Shown one piece after another: positions 35,544 to 44,538 of a stretch of 62,460 bases of DNA. The notes beneath the pieces were generated by a model. That model saw only the letters and a program-made list of their open reading frames with translations, was not told where the DNA came from and did not search any database. The stretch comes from Candidatus Apopatosoma intestinale (lineage in GTDB: Bacteria; Bacillota; Clostridia; Oscillospirales; CAG-272). The number at the start of each line of letters is the position of its first letter. Position 1 is the first letter of the stretch. Made by a program: the position numbers and the translations under genes. The stretch covers positions 1 through 62,460 of the forward strand of contig DODZ01000042.1 of the NCBI GenBank assembly GCA_003524145.1. Reading direction: 5' to 3'.

Positions 35544-36445
35544 TTTGCGTGACGACGGCTCGATATGATATTCATGAGAACATAAATGCCGATAAGCACC
35601 GCAATACCTGTGCAGAGAATAACATACATGGTTCCCGTTTCAACCTTGTTTCCGAAGAAATAGAGATTGCAATCGACGCTGTCGCGTATCCCTTTCAATA
35701 CTTCATCGGGGAATCCGAGCTTTTTCATTTCGGCAAAAGAACCGCCTATCAAATGATTGCGGATAAGGCTCGTGCCGTATGTTCCCGGGAGAAAAGAAAG
35801 TATTTTTTGCAGTCCGCCCGAGAAATTTGATATCGGCATATATGCGCCGCAGATAAATCCGTAGCCCGCGCTGACTATTGTGCCGACGGCGGAAGCCTGC
35901 CCGTCTGTGGAGAGAAAGAAATTGACGCAGGAGGAGAGTGCTGTTCCGAACATGGATAGCAGGAATACATCAAGCAGAGTAAGAAGAATATCGCGGAGGC
36001 TGAGATACCAGCCTGTAACGGCGATATATCCGAGGCAGACCGCTGTTGCCGTGAAGCTGATTATCAGCGTGGAAACGAGCGTGGAGAGGTAGTAGCCAAG
36101 TCCCATCGTGCCCGCTTTGACCGGAGTTATCGTCAGGTCATGGCGTGCACCGGAGGTTTTGTCCTTTATCATGAGCAGGTTTGAGCAGAATGCCACCGTC
36201 ACACAGCTGACGGCAAGAAGCGATGAGACAAGCTGACCGCCGATGCAGCTGTTCAGCACGGCATCGGGAACGGACGCACCTGCCGCAGCAAGTGCCGAGC
36301 GAAATGAATCCTCATAAACATTTTTCAAGAACGTGGCGTAAAGAACAAGCAGAATGAGCGGTGTGATAAGCGATGAGAAAAACATTCCCTTGTCCTTGAA
36401 ATAAAGCTTCGTATTGCGCTTTACAAGCGCAAAAAGTCCTGTCAT
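35540..36445 (-). CDS. ABC-2 type transporter permease
   Basis: The 301-residue permease has six membrane segments and the ABC-2 pattern: an amphipathic N-terminal coupling region, a first membrane helix at about 24-42, and a long extracellular loop. It partners the ATPase directly upstream (start overlapping its stop by 4 bases). Such pairs export drugs, polysaccharides or lipids; the co-encoded CDP-alcohol phosphatidyltransferase hints at a lipid-related substrate, which is only an inference. Confidence 0.88.
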   Translation of the reverse strand: MTGLFALVKRNTKLYFKDKGMFFSSLITPLILLVLYATFLKNVYEDSFRSALAAAGASVPDAVLNSCIGGQLVSSLLAVSCVTVAFCSNLLMIKDKTSGARHDLTITPVKAGTMGLGYYLSTLVSTLIISFTATAVCLGYIAVTGWYLSLRDILLTLLDVFLLSMFGTALSSCVNFFLSTDGQASAVGTIVSAGYGFICGAYMPISNFSGGLQKILSFLPGTYGTSLIRNHLIGGSFAEMKKLGFPDEVLKGIRDSVDCNLYFFGNKVETGTMYVILCTGIAVLIGIYVLMNIISSRRHAK

Positions 36446-37356
36446 TTTTCGTCACCTCCCGTCAGCTTCTTGCCTGTTACGGTAAGAAAAACATCGTCCA
36501 TTTTGCCTTTTACTATTTCGTAATCGCGGAAAAGCTCGGGATATTTCATTATCAGTGCCGTCGCCGCCGCAGTGTCCGGCACGGCTACGCGATATGCATC
36601 GCCGACAGCTTCATAAGGAGCGCCGAGCTTCTTTATATCGCTTTCGCTTATGCCGTAAAGCGAAATGAAATCGCCCGTATATGTGTTTTTGAGCTGAAGC
36701 GGCGTTCCCTCTGCGGCTATTTTTCCGTGGTCGAGGATTACAACATAGTCGGCATCCGCCGCCTCTTCCATATAATGTGTGGTGAGAAAGACCGTCAGTC
36801 CTTCGTTCTTACGCAGATTTCCGATGACGCTCCAGAGCGTGCTTCTTGTCTGCGGGTCAAGCCCTGTGGTCGGCTCATCGAGAATGAGTATTTTCGGTCT
36901 GTGCAGAAGCGCACGCGCTATATCTATGCGTCTGCGCTGACCGCCCGAAAGCCTGCCGACGGCACGCTTTCGCAAATCCGCAAAGTCCAGCATTTCCGAA
37001 AGCTCGGCAAAACGCGCCTTGAAGGCGGCACCGCGTATGCCGTAGAGCGCGGCTCTGCTCTCGAGATTATCATAAACGGAGAGGTCGCGGTCGAGCACGG
37101 ACCCCTGAAAGACAACGCCGAGCGCACGCTTGACGGAGTCGGAATCTTTATCCATATCGGTATCGCATATTGAGATACTGCCGCTGTCCTTTGCAAGCTG
37201 ACCGCACATGATATTTATCGTGGTGGATTTACCCGCACCGTTTATGCCGAGAAATGCAAAAAGCTCACCTTCCTTTACGCGAAAGCTGAGGTCGTTTACC
37301 GCATGCACATCGCCGAAGCTTTTTTGCAGATGGTCTATTTCAATAATATTTTTCAA
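36442..37356 (-). CDS. ABC transporter ATP-binding protein
   Basis: A 304-residue ATPase of the DrrA/NatA class. Walker A is GINGAGKSTT near residue 38, the Q-loop GVVFQGS near 83, the signature LSGGQRRRIDIARAL near 134, Walker B KILILDEPTTGLDPQTR near 154 and the H-loop TTHYMEEA near 187. A C-terminal extension of about 90 residues is typical of this class. First gene of the ATPase-permease-phosphatidyltransferase operon, with a textbook promoter. Confidence 0.95.
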   Translation of the reverse strand: MKNIIEIDHLQKSFGDVHAVNDLSFRVKEGELFAFLGINGAGKSTTINIMCGQLAKDSGSISICDTDMDKDSDSVKRALGVVFQGSVLDRDLSVYDNLESRAALYGIRGAAFKARFAELSEMLDFADLRKRAVGRLSGGQRRRIDIARALLHRPKILILDEPTTGLDPQTRSTLWSVIGNLRKNEGLTVFLTTHYMEEAADADYVVILDHGKIAAEGTPLQLKNTYTGDFISLYGISESDIKKLGAPYEAVGDAYRVAVPDTAAATALIMKYPELFRDYEIVKGKMDDVFLTVTGKKLTGGDEK

Positions 37357-37403
37357 GTTGGCGCCTCCTGTAGTATAACATATTGTTATTATTGGGCGAT
37401 ATA

Positions 37404-37432
37404 ATTATAGCCGACTTGCCGCTTTTTGTCAA
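37404..37432 (-). promoter_or_regulatory. Promoter of the ABC transporter operon
   Basis: On the minus strand TTGACA (37432-37427), 17-bp spacer, TATAAT (37409-37404): full consensus. Confidence 0.9.
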
Positions 37433-37475
37433 GCGACATGTGTGAAAAAACCTGAAAAATCAGCTGATAATATCA

Positions 37476-37500
37476 AAGCCCGGAATTTATCCCGGGCATG
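37476..37500 (-). terminator. Terminator of the zinc-ribbon protein gene
   Basis: On the minus strand GCCCGGG-ATAAATT-CCGGGC followed by TTTGATATT, just past the stop codon. Confidence 0.7.
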
Positions 37501-37504
37501 ATGG

Positions 37505-38092
37505 TTATTTTACGAATAATTCTTTTCTTTTTGTAAAGTATTTGTAATTTGCGAACAGCATTACAACGGATATGATAACAGATATAATTGTGCTGTAATT
37601 GAACAGATTCGTTTTTGCAATTGAGGAAGCGGCTATGGTGTATACAAACGTATAAATTATATTTGAGAGATATACGGCATAGAGGAGCACGGGACCGCTT
37701 TTTTTGAACTTCGCGAGCGCAAAGCGCGTGACGATTGCCAGTACTGCGATTCCGAGCAAAACACATCCGGTTAAGATATCAAGCGGTTTCAGAGCGGCGA
37801 ACTGTTCGTAAACCGATTTTGCCGTAGCCTGATCCCCGTATATTATTCCCGTGAAGTATTTGATGCTGTTGATGAGATTGGCAATAGCCGAAAGAAAAAG
37901 AATGGCATAAATCAGAGCCTTGTACCAATTCATCTGGAATTTCTGCGCCGCAAAGATGTTGCTTGCCGGCGTGCAGGCTGTCTGCTGCTCGGGGCTTGCC
38001 TGTTTTTCGGTGCTTTCGGTTTTCGGTGCTCCGCATTCCGGGCAGAAAGCATCCGATTCATTGATTTCTTTTCCGCATTTCTGACAATACAT
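37505..38092 (-). CDS. Zinc-ribbon membrane protein of unknown function
   Basis: A 195-residue protein starting with a zinc ribbon, CQKCGKEI...CPECG (residues 3-22), then a 30-residue polar linker and four hydrophobic segments (about 55-180). Many Firmicutes encode such zinc-ribbon-plus-membrane proteins; no function is established. It is a single gene with its own promoter and terminator. Confidence 0.75.
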   Translation of the reverse strand: MYCQKCGKEINESDAFCPECGAPKTESTEKQASPEQQTACTPASNIFAAQKFQMNWYKALIYAILFLSAIANLINSIKYFTGIIYGDQATAKSVYEQFAALKPLDILTGCVLLGIAVLAIVTRFALAKFKKSGPVLLYAVYLSNIIYTFVYTIAASSIAKTNLFNYSTIISVIISVVMLFANYKYFTKRKELFVK

Positions 38093-38175
38093 TTTTCTGT
38101 CCTCACATTCTGTTTATTTTGATGTCAAAGCGCAAAATCGGCAAAATAAATGATTTTGCGTTTTTCTTAAAATCA

Positions 38176-38204
38176 ATTATACCATAAAACGACGGACAAG
38201 TCAA
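38176..38204 (-). promoter_or_regulatory. Promoter of the zinc-ribbon protein gene
   Basis: On the minus strand TTGACT (38204-38199), 17-bp spacer, TATAAT (38181-38176). Confidence 0.82.
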
Positions 38205-38286
38205 TATCCATGCACAAAATTAAAAAGAATTTGACTACATTTTGACTACGGAACATGGTCAAAAACGCGAAGGATTGGGGCGGGGA

Positions 38287-38352
38287 GAGAGAAGTGAAGA
38301 GTGAAAAGTGAATAGTGAATAGTGAAGAAGTGAATAGTGAAGAAGTAAAAAG
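38287..38352. repeat. Low-complexity GTGAA-type short repeats
   Basis: A run of short degenerate direct repeats of the form AGTGAA(G/T)A, such as AGTGAATAGTGAATAGTGAA, between two convergent-free intergenic flanks. It lies directly before a strong hairpin. It could be slipped-strand expansion or a remnant repeat; it encodes nothing credible. Confidence 0.75.
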
Positions 38353-38382
38353 AAAAGTCGCCACTGGCGACTTTTCTTTTTG
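38353..38382 (+). terminator. Hairpin with T-run in the 38.1-38.5 kb intergenic region
   Basis: AAAAGTCGCC-ACT-GGCGACTTTT followed by CTTTTT on the plus strand. No plus-strand gene precedes it, so it may be a remnant or end an unannotated transcript. The rest of 38383-38481 shows nothing further. Confidence 0.6.
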
Positions 38383-38481
38383 GCGGAGCGTTAGTAACGT
38401 AAATCGAATAGATTGCATAATGTTTCGTTCATAGTTTATTCATTCTAACAATTTTGAGATATTTTTTCACTTTATTAAATG

Positions 38482-39048
38482 TTAATGATTACGAACTACC
38501 GATTCTCCTTTTATTTCAAAGGAAATTTCTTCGTTTGTAACCACATATTTCAAAGCATATTGATACCCTGTAATGGGATTCTCCATTGTATTATCTGTCT
38601 TATCAAATAAACATAGGCTCAAGGAAAACGCTCCGTCTGTTCTATCGAAAAAACTGTTTTCTAAACTCAACACGGTTTCTTTTTTATAACTATAGTTTCC
38701 GTCTGACACTGTAAACGAATAATTGTCGTTTTCAAGATTTTCTATACTTTGTAAAACCGCTCTGCTTCCATCATTCTTTGATATTATAAAACCCGCTTTA
38801 TAATCTTCAAGGTTTGCAGAGTTTATCCCATAACGAACTGTAATAAAAACATCATCGAGAGAGAACGACGAAGACGAATTGATATTTGAAATCGAAAAAG
38901 AACAAAACCTTTTCTCTTCGGACGGAGTGGGTTGTGGCTTATCTTCAGGTTTTTTACCGCAACCGACAAAAAGTAAAGACGTGAATATCAATATAAATAA
39001 CAAAGCAAGCGAAACTGCATTTTTTCTCTTTAACAAATGAAATTTCAT
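38482..39048 (-). CDS. Small lipoprotein of unknown function
   Basis: The 188-residue protein has a signal peptide with lipobox (LLFVGCG, Cys near residue 30) and a short Pro/Glu-rich spacer, then a beta-rich extracellular domain that I do not recognise. AGGAGG lies 6 bases before the ATG. It has its own promoter. Codon use is more AT-rich than in neighbouring genes, so it may have been acquired. Confidence 0.65.
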   Translation of the reverse strand: MKFHLLKRKNAVSLALLFILIFTSLLFVGCGKKPEDKPQPTPSEEKRFCSFSISNINSSSSFSLDDVFITVRYGINSANLEDYKAGFIISKNDGSRAVLQSIENLENDNYSFTVSDGNYSYKKETVLSLENSFFDRTDGAFSLSLCLFDKTDNTMENPITGYQYALKYVVTNEEISFEIKGESVVRNH

Positions 39049-39118
39049 TTTACACCTCCTAAATATTAGAGCATTGTAAACGGGAACAATATAAGTTTGC
39101 TCTCATCATCGTGCGTAT

Positions 39119-39147
39119 ATTATAGCATAAAATTCTGGATTTTTCAA
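39119..39147 (-). promoter_or_regulatory. Promoter of the small lipoprotein gene
   Basis: On the minus strand TTGAAA (39147-39142), 17-bp spacer, TATAAT (39124-39119). Confidence 0.75.
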
Positions 39148-39222
39148 CCGCTATTGAGTTTGCGGACGTAAAAATTCTGAAAAAACTTCAAATGGCACTT
39201 TGGCGAATGCTTAAACGCAGTA

Positions 39223-39265
39223 TAAAAAATACGAACGCCGATTTTAGCGGTGTTCGTATTTTTTA
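39223..39265 (-). terminator. Terminator of tRNA-Ser
   Basis: AAATACGAACGCCG / CGGTGTTCGTATT with A- and T-runs on either side, right after the tRNA on the minus strand. Confidence 0.85.
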
Positions 39266-39269
39266 TATC

Positions 39270-39361
39270 TGGCGGAGAAGGAGAGATTCGAACTCTCGAA
39301 CCGTTTATGGCGGTTACACGATTTCCAGTCGTGCGCCCTCGACCAACTAGGCGACTTCTCC
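39270..39361 (-). tRNA. tRNA-Ser (GGA anticodon)
   Basis: On the minus strand: acceptor stem GGAGAAG / CTTCTCC, D-arm, anticodon stem CACGA / TCGTG around CTGGAAA (anticodon GGA), the long class II variable arm CCG-CCATAAA-CGG, T-arm with GTTCGAATC, and an encoded CCA end. The long variable arm confirms serine identity. Confidence 0.96.
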
Positions 39362-39399
39362 ATAACAAATATCAGGTGCGGTTTTTACCGCGCTTTGAT

Positions 39400-39428
39400 A
39401 GTTTATCACAAAAAATGCCGCAAGTCAA
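39400..39428 (-). promoter_or_regulatory. Promoter of tRNA-Ser
   Basis: On the minus strand TTGACT (39428-39423), 17-bp spacer, TAAACT (39405-39400). Confidence 0.75.
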
Positions 39429-39596
39429 TAGTTTTATGCAATTTTAAGAATTTATTTTTATATTTTTGCGCCGGCAGAGTTCTTTTAACTGCAAAGATAT
39501 GTGATTTCTATGAAGCAGTTGTCATTTTTCACAAAAATAAAGCTATATTTTTTCTATACGCAACCGAGAGTTCCGGTCATGGCATATAAAAGTAGG

Positions 39597-39626
39597 TTGA
39601 TAACCCCCCACTCGCTATGATACTAT
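39597..39626 (+). promoter_or_regulatory. Promoter of the metallophosphoesterase lipoprotein gene
   Basis: TTGATA at 39597-39602 and TACTAT at 39621-39626 with an 18-bp spacer. The stretch from 39429 to here holds nothing else I can support. Confidence 0.55.
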
Positions 39627-39668
39627 ATATTTACAATATTATCTTCTATTTAAGGAGGAAGGTATATA

Positions 39669-41909
39669 ATGAAGAAATTTTTAGCTGTTTTTCTTGCGCT
39701 GACGATGATTATTCTTCTCGGCGCCTGCGGAAAGGATCCAAGCGAAATGACTGATTCCACAACAGAAAGTGCGACCACGGTCGACACGAAAACCACAGAA
39801 ACAACAAAGGCAACGGAAACAACAAAAACAACCGGAACAACAGAGAGCACGACCGAAACTACGGAAACAACCGCTCCTCCCGTTGTTATAAAGCCCGTTG
39901 AATTTGACGAGAGCAAGGTAGTGCTCTCTTTCGGCGCCGTCTCTGACGTTCATGTGAATGCGGCGAGCGGCGACGCTGTCGACAAGGTGAAGAGTGCAAT
40001 TGCTCAGCTCACAAAAGAAGCCTCAAAAAACGGCGGCAGACTTGACGCTCTGGCAGTAGTCGGCGATATCGCCGATACGGGCAAGGCAGCAGAGCTGGGC
40101 TATTTCAAGAGTGCTATTGAGAGCGTTCTTCCCGATGATGTGAAAACTCTGCTTGTTACAGGCAACCATGATTCCATTATGGGTCAGTGCCTCAATCTCA
40201 TGGATTATGAGCTTGCTTTCGGCGAAAAATACTTCGGCGAGGGCATTGATACAGAGGATACAAATCTCAGTATAGGCGTTCGCGACTGTGTTGTAAACGG
40301 CTATCACTTCCTCATGCTTGAGCCGGAAACCTACAGCAAGACGATGGGCTGTCCTTATTCCAAGGAAGCGGTGGAATGGCTTGACAATATGCTCCGCAAG
40401 CTCACGGAGGAAAATCCCGAGCAGTATGTTTTTGTATGCACGCATCCGATGATATACAATACCTGCTACGGAAGTGATCTTGACGGCAATCCTTCATATT
40501 GGTCCACAACATACCTTACTCCCACACTTTCAAAATATTCGCAGGTTGTGACCTTCAGCGGTCATCTGCACTTCCCGATAAATGACAACCGCTCCATCAT
40601 GCAGGGCGCTTTCACCTCGCTCGGTTGCGGGTCTGTCCGCTATATGGCAATAGAAGCCGGCGGCTATGAAAATATGGCAGGAGCTACCACCATGAATGAC
40701 AGATATGAGATTTCCTCAGGTCTGCTTGTTCAGGTAGACGAAAACGGCAATGTCAAGGTGACAAAGATGTTCTTCTCCGAGAATACTTCATTTGAGGAGC
40801 CATGGACTATAGCTCATCCCGATGCAGAAGGCACTCATCTGAAGAAATACAGCCGAGAGACAAGAGAAGCGGCAAACAAGGCGCCCACACTCGGCAATGT
40901 AAAGATTGATCCCAGAGAAAACACAAAGACAGGCGTAAAGACATATCTCACATTTGACGCGGCAATCGATGATGAATTTGCTCATCACTATGAAATAGAG
41001 ATAAAGCACATCACGGCAGGCAAGGTAATAAATAAGAAGATTCTATCCGATTTTTATCATCATGCCAAGAGAAGCGATATGAAGAAGAGTTATGAGCTTT
41101 TCCTCGGAAATCTCAAGGACGGCAAGTATAAAGTCACGCTCACGGCATATGACTCATGGGGTGCTGCAAGCGATACATTCGTATACGAGTGGGAATCGAC
41201 AAAGGGTGAAGTTACGGTGAAAAAAGCCGCGCTTTATGCCGATTTCGATTTTTCGGGCGGCACGGTAAAGGACGCGCTCGGTCGCATAGAAGTGACAAAT
41301 ATGGGCGCTACCGTCGAGAATGCAACGGTTATTCACGGCGGCAAAGCATATACTGCCGATGCGCTCAAGGCTTCGGAAGATAAATATGTCATCTGCAAAT
41401 TCAAGGAGCTGACAACGCAGGATGCCTTCAAGTCATGGGCTGAAAACGGCTTTTCCGTTGAAGCATTCTATGTAATGCCCGCAAAGGGCTCTGTTCAGGG
41501 CATCATCTGCGGCACGCAGGCTGGCGGCTGGGGTCTTGCCGAGGATAGGACAGGCAAGCCTTACTTCCTCACAGGCGGCGGCACGAGCTACAATACGGGC
41601 GCATATGCAACCTCCGCTTCTGCAGAGCTTGTTCATGTTGTCGGCGTATACAGCATTTCCGACGGAAAATGCTATATCTATGTAAACGGCAAGCTGAATG
41701 CTTCGGTTCCCATAAACAGCACCTTCAAGGTCGGTGCAGACGGCACATTCAACTATTTCTGCCTCGGCAACGATATTACCAAGGGCAATGTCGGCGGCGA
41801 CTTCCCGACAAAGGGAATGACTATGGTAGACGGCAAAATCTACACCGGCGCACTCACTGCAGAGCAGATAGCGGAAGCGTATAATTCCGCACTCAAGCTG
41901 CTTAAATAA
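39669..41909 (+). CDS. Lipoprotein metallophosphoesterase with LamG-like C-terminal domain
   Basis: A 746-residue surface lipoprotein. The signal peptide ends in the lipobox LLGACG (Cys near 19) and is followed by a spacer of about 45 residues that is nearly all Thr, Glu, Ser and Lys. The calcineurin-like phosphoesterase domain (about 80-340) has all metal motifs: SDVHVN, VVGDIAD, TGNHDS, CTHP and SGHLHF. A fibronectin/Ig-like region (about 400-520) and a LamG/concanavalin-like domain (about 530-740, with GKCYIYVNGKLNAS) follow. The LamG-like module suggests binding to glycans or the cell surface. Substrate unknown. AAGGAGG precedes the ATG. Confidence 0.88.
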   Translation: MKKFLAVFLALTMIILLGACGKDPSEMTDSTTESATTVDTKTTETTKATETTKTTGTTESTTETTETTAPPVVIKPVEFDESKVVLSFGAVSDVHVNAASGDAVDKVKSAIAQLTKEASKNGGRLDALAVVGDIADTGKAAELGYFKSAIESVLPDDVKTLLVTGNHDSIMGQCLNLMDYELAFGEKYFGEGIDTEDTNLSIGVRDCVVNGYHFLMLEPETYSKTMGCPYSKEAVEWLDNMLRKLTEENPEQYVFVCTHPMIYNTCYGSDLDGNPSYWSTTYLTPTLSKYSQVVTFSGHLHFPINDNRSIMQGAFTSLGCGSVRYMAIEAGGYENMAGATTMNDRYEISSGLLVQVDENGNVKVTKMFFSENTSFEEPWTIAHPDAEGTHLKKYSRETREAANKAPTLGNVKIDPRENTKTGVKTYLTFDAAIDDEFAHHYEIEIKHITAGKVINKKILSDFYHHAKRSDMKKSYELFLGNLKDGKYKVTLTAYDSWGAASDTFVYEWESTKGEVTVKKAALYADFDFSGGTVKDALGRIEVTNMGATVENATVIHGGKAYTADALKASEDKYVICKFKELTTQDAFKSWAENGFSVEAFYVMPAKGSVQGIICGTQAGGWGLAEDRTGKPYFLTGGGTSYNTGAYATSASAELVHVVGVYSISDGKCYIYVNGKLNASVPINSTFKVGADGTFNYFCLGNDITKGNVGGDFPTKGMTMVDGKIYTGALTAEQIAEAYNSALKLLK

Positions 41910-42008
41910 ATCACACGGAAAAACAGGAGTATCAAGGTGCGCCTGCCGCAAAATGTGCGGACAGTACCGAAAACGCCTGCGGCAGAACAAATAAAAGATC
42001 AGATAATG

Positions 42009-42045
42009 AACTGACATCGCTTTTCGGGCGGTGTCAGTTTTGTTT
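42009..42045 (+). terminator. Terminator of the metallophosphoesterase lipoprotein gene
   Basis: AACTGACATCGC-TTTTCGG-GCGGTGTCAGTT followed by TTGTTTT, with one G-T pair in the stem. Confidence 0.75.
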
Positions 42046-42190
42046 TAAGTCGGATACGTTCTTTATTGCAGAAGCAGATACACCGATGAGAAGGCGAGCC
42101 TCCTTACAGGTGCGGGGTTTTCACACGATAAACAGGATGGGATTTTAATGTCCGTTTACCGCTGCAATAACGAGAGAATATCTATAAATC

Positions 42191-42226
42191 AAAAAGAATG
42201 AGCCCGGTTCAATACCGAGCTCATTC
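42191..42226 (-). terminator. Terminator of the pyrR-uraA operon
   Basis: On the minus strand GAATGAGCTCGG-TATTGAA-CCGGGCTCATTC followed by TTTTTGATTT, 100 bases past the permease stop. Confidence 0.8.
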
Positions 42227-42325
42227 ACAAGCAATTTAATATTTAATTTCTGTCTTAATTTTGGGGTTCTCTGCATCGCAGTACGCCCATGTTTAATTAT
42301 GTATTTTATATTTACTGACGGAGGA

Positions 42326-43702
42326 TTATTTTGCTTCCTCATCGACAACATCTTCGCAGGGCTCGTCTTTTCTCTTGCCGTTTGTAAGAAGATTTACGAG
42401 TATGCCGAGGATGAGCGCGCATGCGACGGTGGTTATCGTTACCTTGCCGAATGTGAGGGAAAGACCGCCGATACCTGTGATGAGTATAGTGGAAGCCACG
42501 AAGAGATTTCTGTTATCGTTGAGGTCGACAGGCTGGAGCATCTTGAGACCCGATACCGCGATGAAGCCGTAGAGTGCGATGCACACACCGCCCATTACAC
42601 AGGAGGGGATAGTGGAAAGGAAGGTTACAAAGGGAGCGAAGAATGAGACTACTATTGCCATTATCGCGGTGGTAAGTATCGTTACCACGGAGGCATTGCC
42701 GGATATTGCGACACAGCCGACGGACTCGCCGTATGTTGTGTTGGGGCATCCGCCGAAGAAAGCGCCTGCCATTGAGCCTACACCGTCGCCGAGGAGAGTT
42801 CTGGAAAGTCCGGGGTTTTCAAGCAGATCCTGCTCGATGATGCTGGAGAGGTTCTTGTGGTCTGCGATGTGCTCTGCGAATACCACGAGTGCTACGGGAA
42901 CATATGCCACTGCTATGGAAGCTACATAGGCACCGTTGATTTCCTTCACGCCTTTGAGAGCCTCAATGAATGTGAAGTCGGGATACCACTGCATATTCTT
43001 GAAAGCGGAGAAGTTTATTATCTGAAGAGCGGCTGTATCGGTCAAATTACCGATTGTCGTGAGGATTGCGGCGAGACCGTAGCCTGCCACGATACCGATT
43101 ATAAAAGGAATCATTCTTGCCATCTTCTTGCCGAAAACAGAGCAGATGATGACTGTTGCGAGGGTTACGAGACCACAGAGGATGCAAAGGCAAACAGATG
43201 CGCTCTGTACTGCCGCTCCATCGACCATGTGAGTTACATTGCCTTTCTGAAGGTCGCCTACGGCGTTACCCGCGAGCGAAAGACCGATGATGGAGACTGT
43301 AGGACCGATTACTACTGCGGGCATGAGCTTATTTATCCAGTTGACGCCTGCAAGCTTGACTATGATTGCGAGAACAACATAAACGAGACCTGCGAAAACC
43401 GCACCGAGGATAAGACCTACATATCCGAGCGATGCCGAAGCCGCACCTGCGAAAGCAGAGAGCATGGGGCCGATGAATGCGAATGAAGAGCCGACGAATA
43501 CAGGGCTTCTGAACTTGGTAAAGAGCAGATAAACAAGCGTACCTACGCCCGCGCCGAAGAGTGCTGCCGAGGACGACATACCGTTACCGACTATGGCGGG
43601 AACAGCTATCGTTGCCGCAAGAATCGCGAGCAGCTGCTGGAATGCGAAAACGAGCGTCTGCCCGAATTTCGGCTTGTCTTTTACACCGTAAATTAATTTC
43701 AT
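42326..43702 (-). CDS. uraA: Uracil permease (NCS2 family)
   Basis: A 458-residue NCS2 nucleobase transporter with about 14 membrane segments. The N-terminus FGQTLVFAFQQLLAILAATIAVP and the motif GGCPNTTYGESVGCVAISGN near residue 285 are typical of UraA/PyrP uracil permeases. The start at 43702 has GGAGG 8 bases upstream; a longer frame from 43756 overlaps the pyrR stop codon and lacks one. It lies 50 bases behind pyrR and falls under the same attenuator, which supports uracil rather than xanthine as substrate. Confidence 0.93.
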   Translation of the reverse strand: MKLIYGVKDKPKFGQTLVFAFQQLLAILAATIAVPAIVGNGMSSSAALFGAGVGTLVYLLFTKFRSPVFVGSSFAFIGPMLSAFAGAASASLGYVGLILGAVFAGLVYVVLAIIVKLAGVNWINKLMPAVVIGPTVSIIGLSLAGNAVGDLQKGNVTHMVDGAAVQSASVCLCILCGLVTLATVIICSVFGKKMARMIPFIIGIVAGYGLAAILTTIGNLTDTAALQIINFSAFKNMQWYPDFTFIEALKGVKEINGAYVASIAVAYVPVALVVFAEHIADHKNLSSIIEQDLLENPGLSRTLLGDGVGSMAGAFFGGCPNTTYGESVGCVAISGNASVVTILTTAIMAIVVSFFAPFVTFLSTIPSCVMGGVCIALYGFIAVSGLKMLQPVDLNDNRNLFVASTILITGIGGLSLTFGKVTITTVACALILGILVNLLTNGKRKDEPCEDVVDEEAK

Positions 43703-43752
43703 TTGTTTTTCCTCCGTGGTTTTTTTATAATTTAAGCGCAGAGCGCATAAAT

Positions 43753-44289
43753 TCATTCGTCAAGCGGGCTTATTTCCACACTCATTTCGCTGTCGAAAGG
43801 GGGAATCTTCAGCGCTATCTTCTCGGAAAGGGAAGTCGGGATATTTTTGCCTACATAGTCGGGCTTTATGGGAAGCTCTCTGTGCCCGCGGTCAATAAGC
43901 GAAACAAGCTGTATTCGCTTCGGTCTGCCGATATCGAAGAGCGCGTCTATCGCGGCGCGTACCGTTCTTCCCGTGAATATGACATCATCGACTATGATGA
44001 TTATTTTTCCGTTTATATCGAAATCAATTTCGTTCCCTTTGATTTTCGGCATATCGGAAAGCTCGGAGAGATCATCGCGGTAGAGTGTGATATCGAGCTT
44101 GCCTACGGGAAGCTTCACTCCTTCAAAACGCTCTATATTTTCCGCTATCCTTTCGGCAAGCGGAACGCCGCGGCGAAGCACGCCGACGAGAGCGACCTTA
44201 TCGAGATTTTCGTTTTTCTCGATTATTTCATGCGCTATCCGTGCAAGCATACGCTCTATGGCAGATGAATCGAAAAGAATTTTTCCCAT
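43753..44289 (-). CDS. pyrR: Bifunctional pyrimidine regulator PyrR / uracil phosphoribosyltransferase
   Basis: A 178-residue PyrR, which binds pyr mRNA leaders when UMP is high and causes termination; many also have weak uracil phosphoribosyltransferase activity. The PRPP-binding motif is IIIIVDDVIFTGRTVRAA near residue 95, with the family motifs GVLRRGVPLAERIA and LIDRGHRELPI. ATG 44289 is preceded by GGAG; a longer frame from 44343 would run through the attenuator hairpin. It heads the pyrR-uraA operon and probably controls its own transcript. Confidence 0.96.
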   Translation of the reverse strand: MGKILFDSSAIERMLARIAHEIIEKNENLDKVALVGVLRRGVPLAERIAENIERFEGVKLPVGKLDITLYRDDLSELSDMPKIKGNEIDFDINGKIIIIVDDVIFTGRTVRAAIDALFDIGRPKRIQLVSLIDRGHRELPIKPDYVGKNIPTSLSEKIALKIPPFDSEMSVEISPLDE

Positions 44290-44307
44290 GATACGCTCCT
44301 TTTTTGC

Positions 44308-44338
44308 AAAAATAAAACCTTGCCGGAAATCGGCAAGG
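44308..44338 (-). terminator. Attenuator terminator in the pyrR leader
   Basis: On the minus strand CCTTGCCG-ATTTC-CGGCAAGG followed by TTTTATTTTT, between the PyrR-binding element and the pyrR ribosome site. It would fold when PyrR is bound to the leader. Confidence 0.88.
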
Positions 44339-44388
44339 CGCAAATTTACATAATAAAAGTATATGGCTATACTTTCTGTATATAATCC

Positions 44389-44407
44389 CCTTGTCGACCT
44401 CTCTGTG
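44389..44407 (-). promoter_or_regulatory. PyrR-binding element in the leader RNA
   Basis: On the minus strand CACAGAGAGGTCGACAAGG, which matches the conserved CAGAGAGG(N)3GACAAGG-type loop recognised by PyrR. It lies about 35 bases after the promoter and upstream of the intrinsic terminator, the normal layout of a pyr attenuator. Confidence 0.88.
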
Positions 44408-44441
44408 CCGAATTAAAAAGGTTTTTTCAAATTTCTCAAAG

Positions 44442-44470
44442 ATTATATCACAAGTTTCCGCATTTGTAAA
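44442..44470 (-). promoter_or_regulatory. Promoter of the pyrR-uraA operon
   Basis: On the minus strand TTTACA (44470-44465), 17-bp spacer, TATAAT (44447-44442). Confidence 0.85.
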
Positions 44471-44538
44471 GGGGTTTTTGAAAAAAAGTTCATATTTTCT
44501 TCAAAAAAATTCACCGCGTGCTTTGTGGCGGTAGTATA

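Larger units (their letters stand above)
41910..42325. other. Intergenic stretch between two convergent genes
   Basis: 416 bases between the phosphoesterase lipoprotein and the minus-strand uracil permease. It contains one terminator for each gene, listed separately, and otherwise no credible gene or structured RNA that I can see. Confidence 0.6.
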
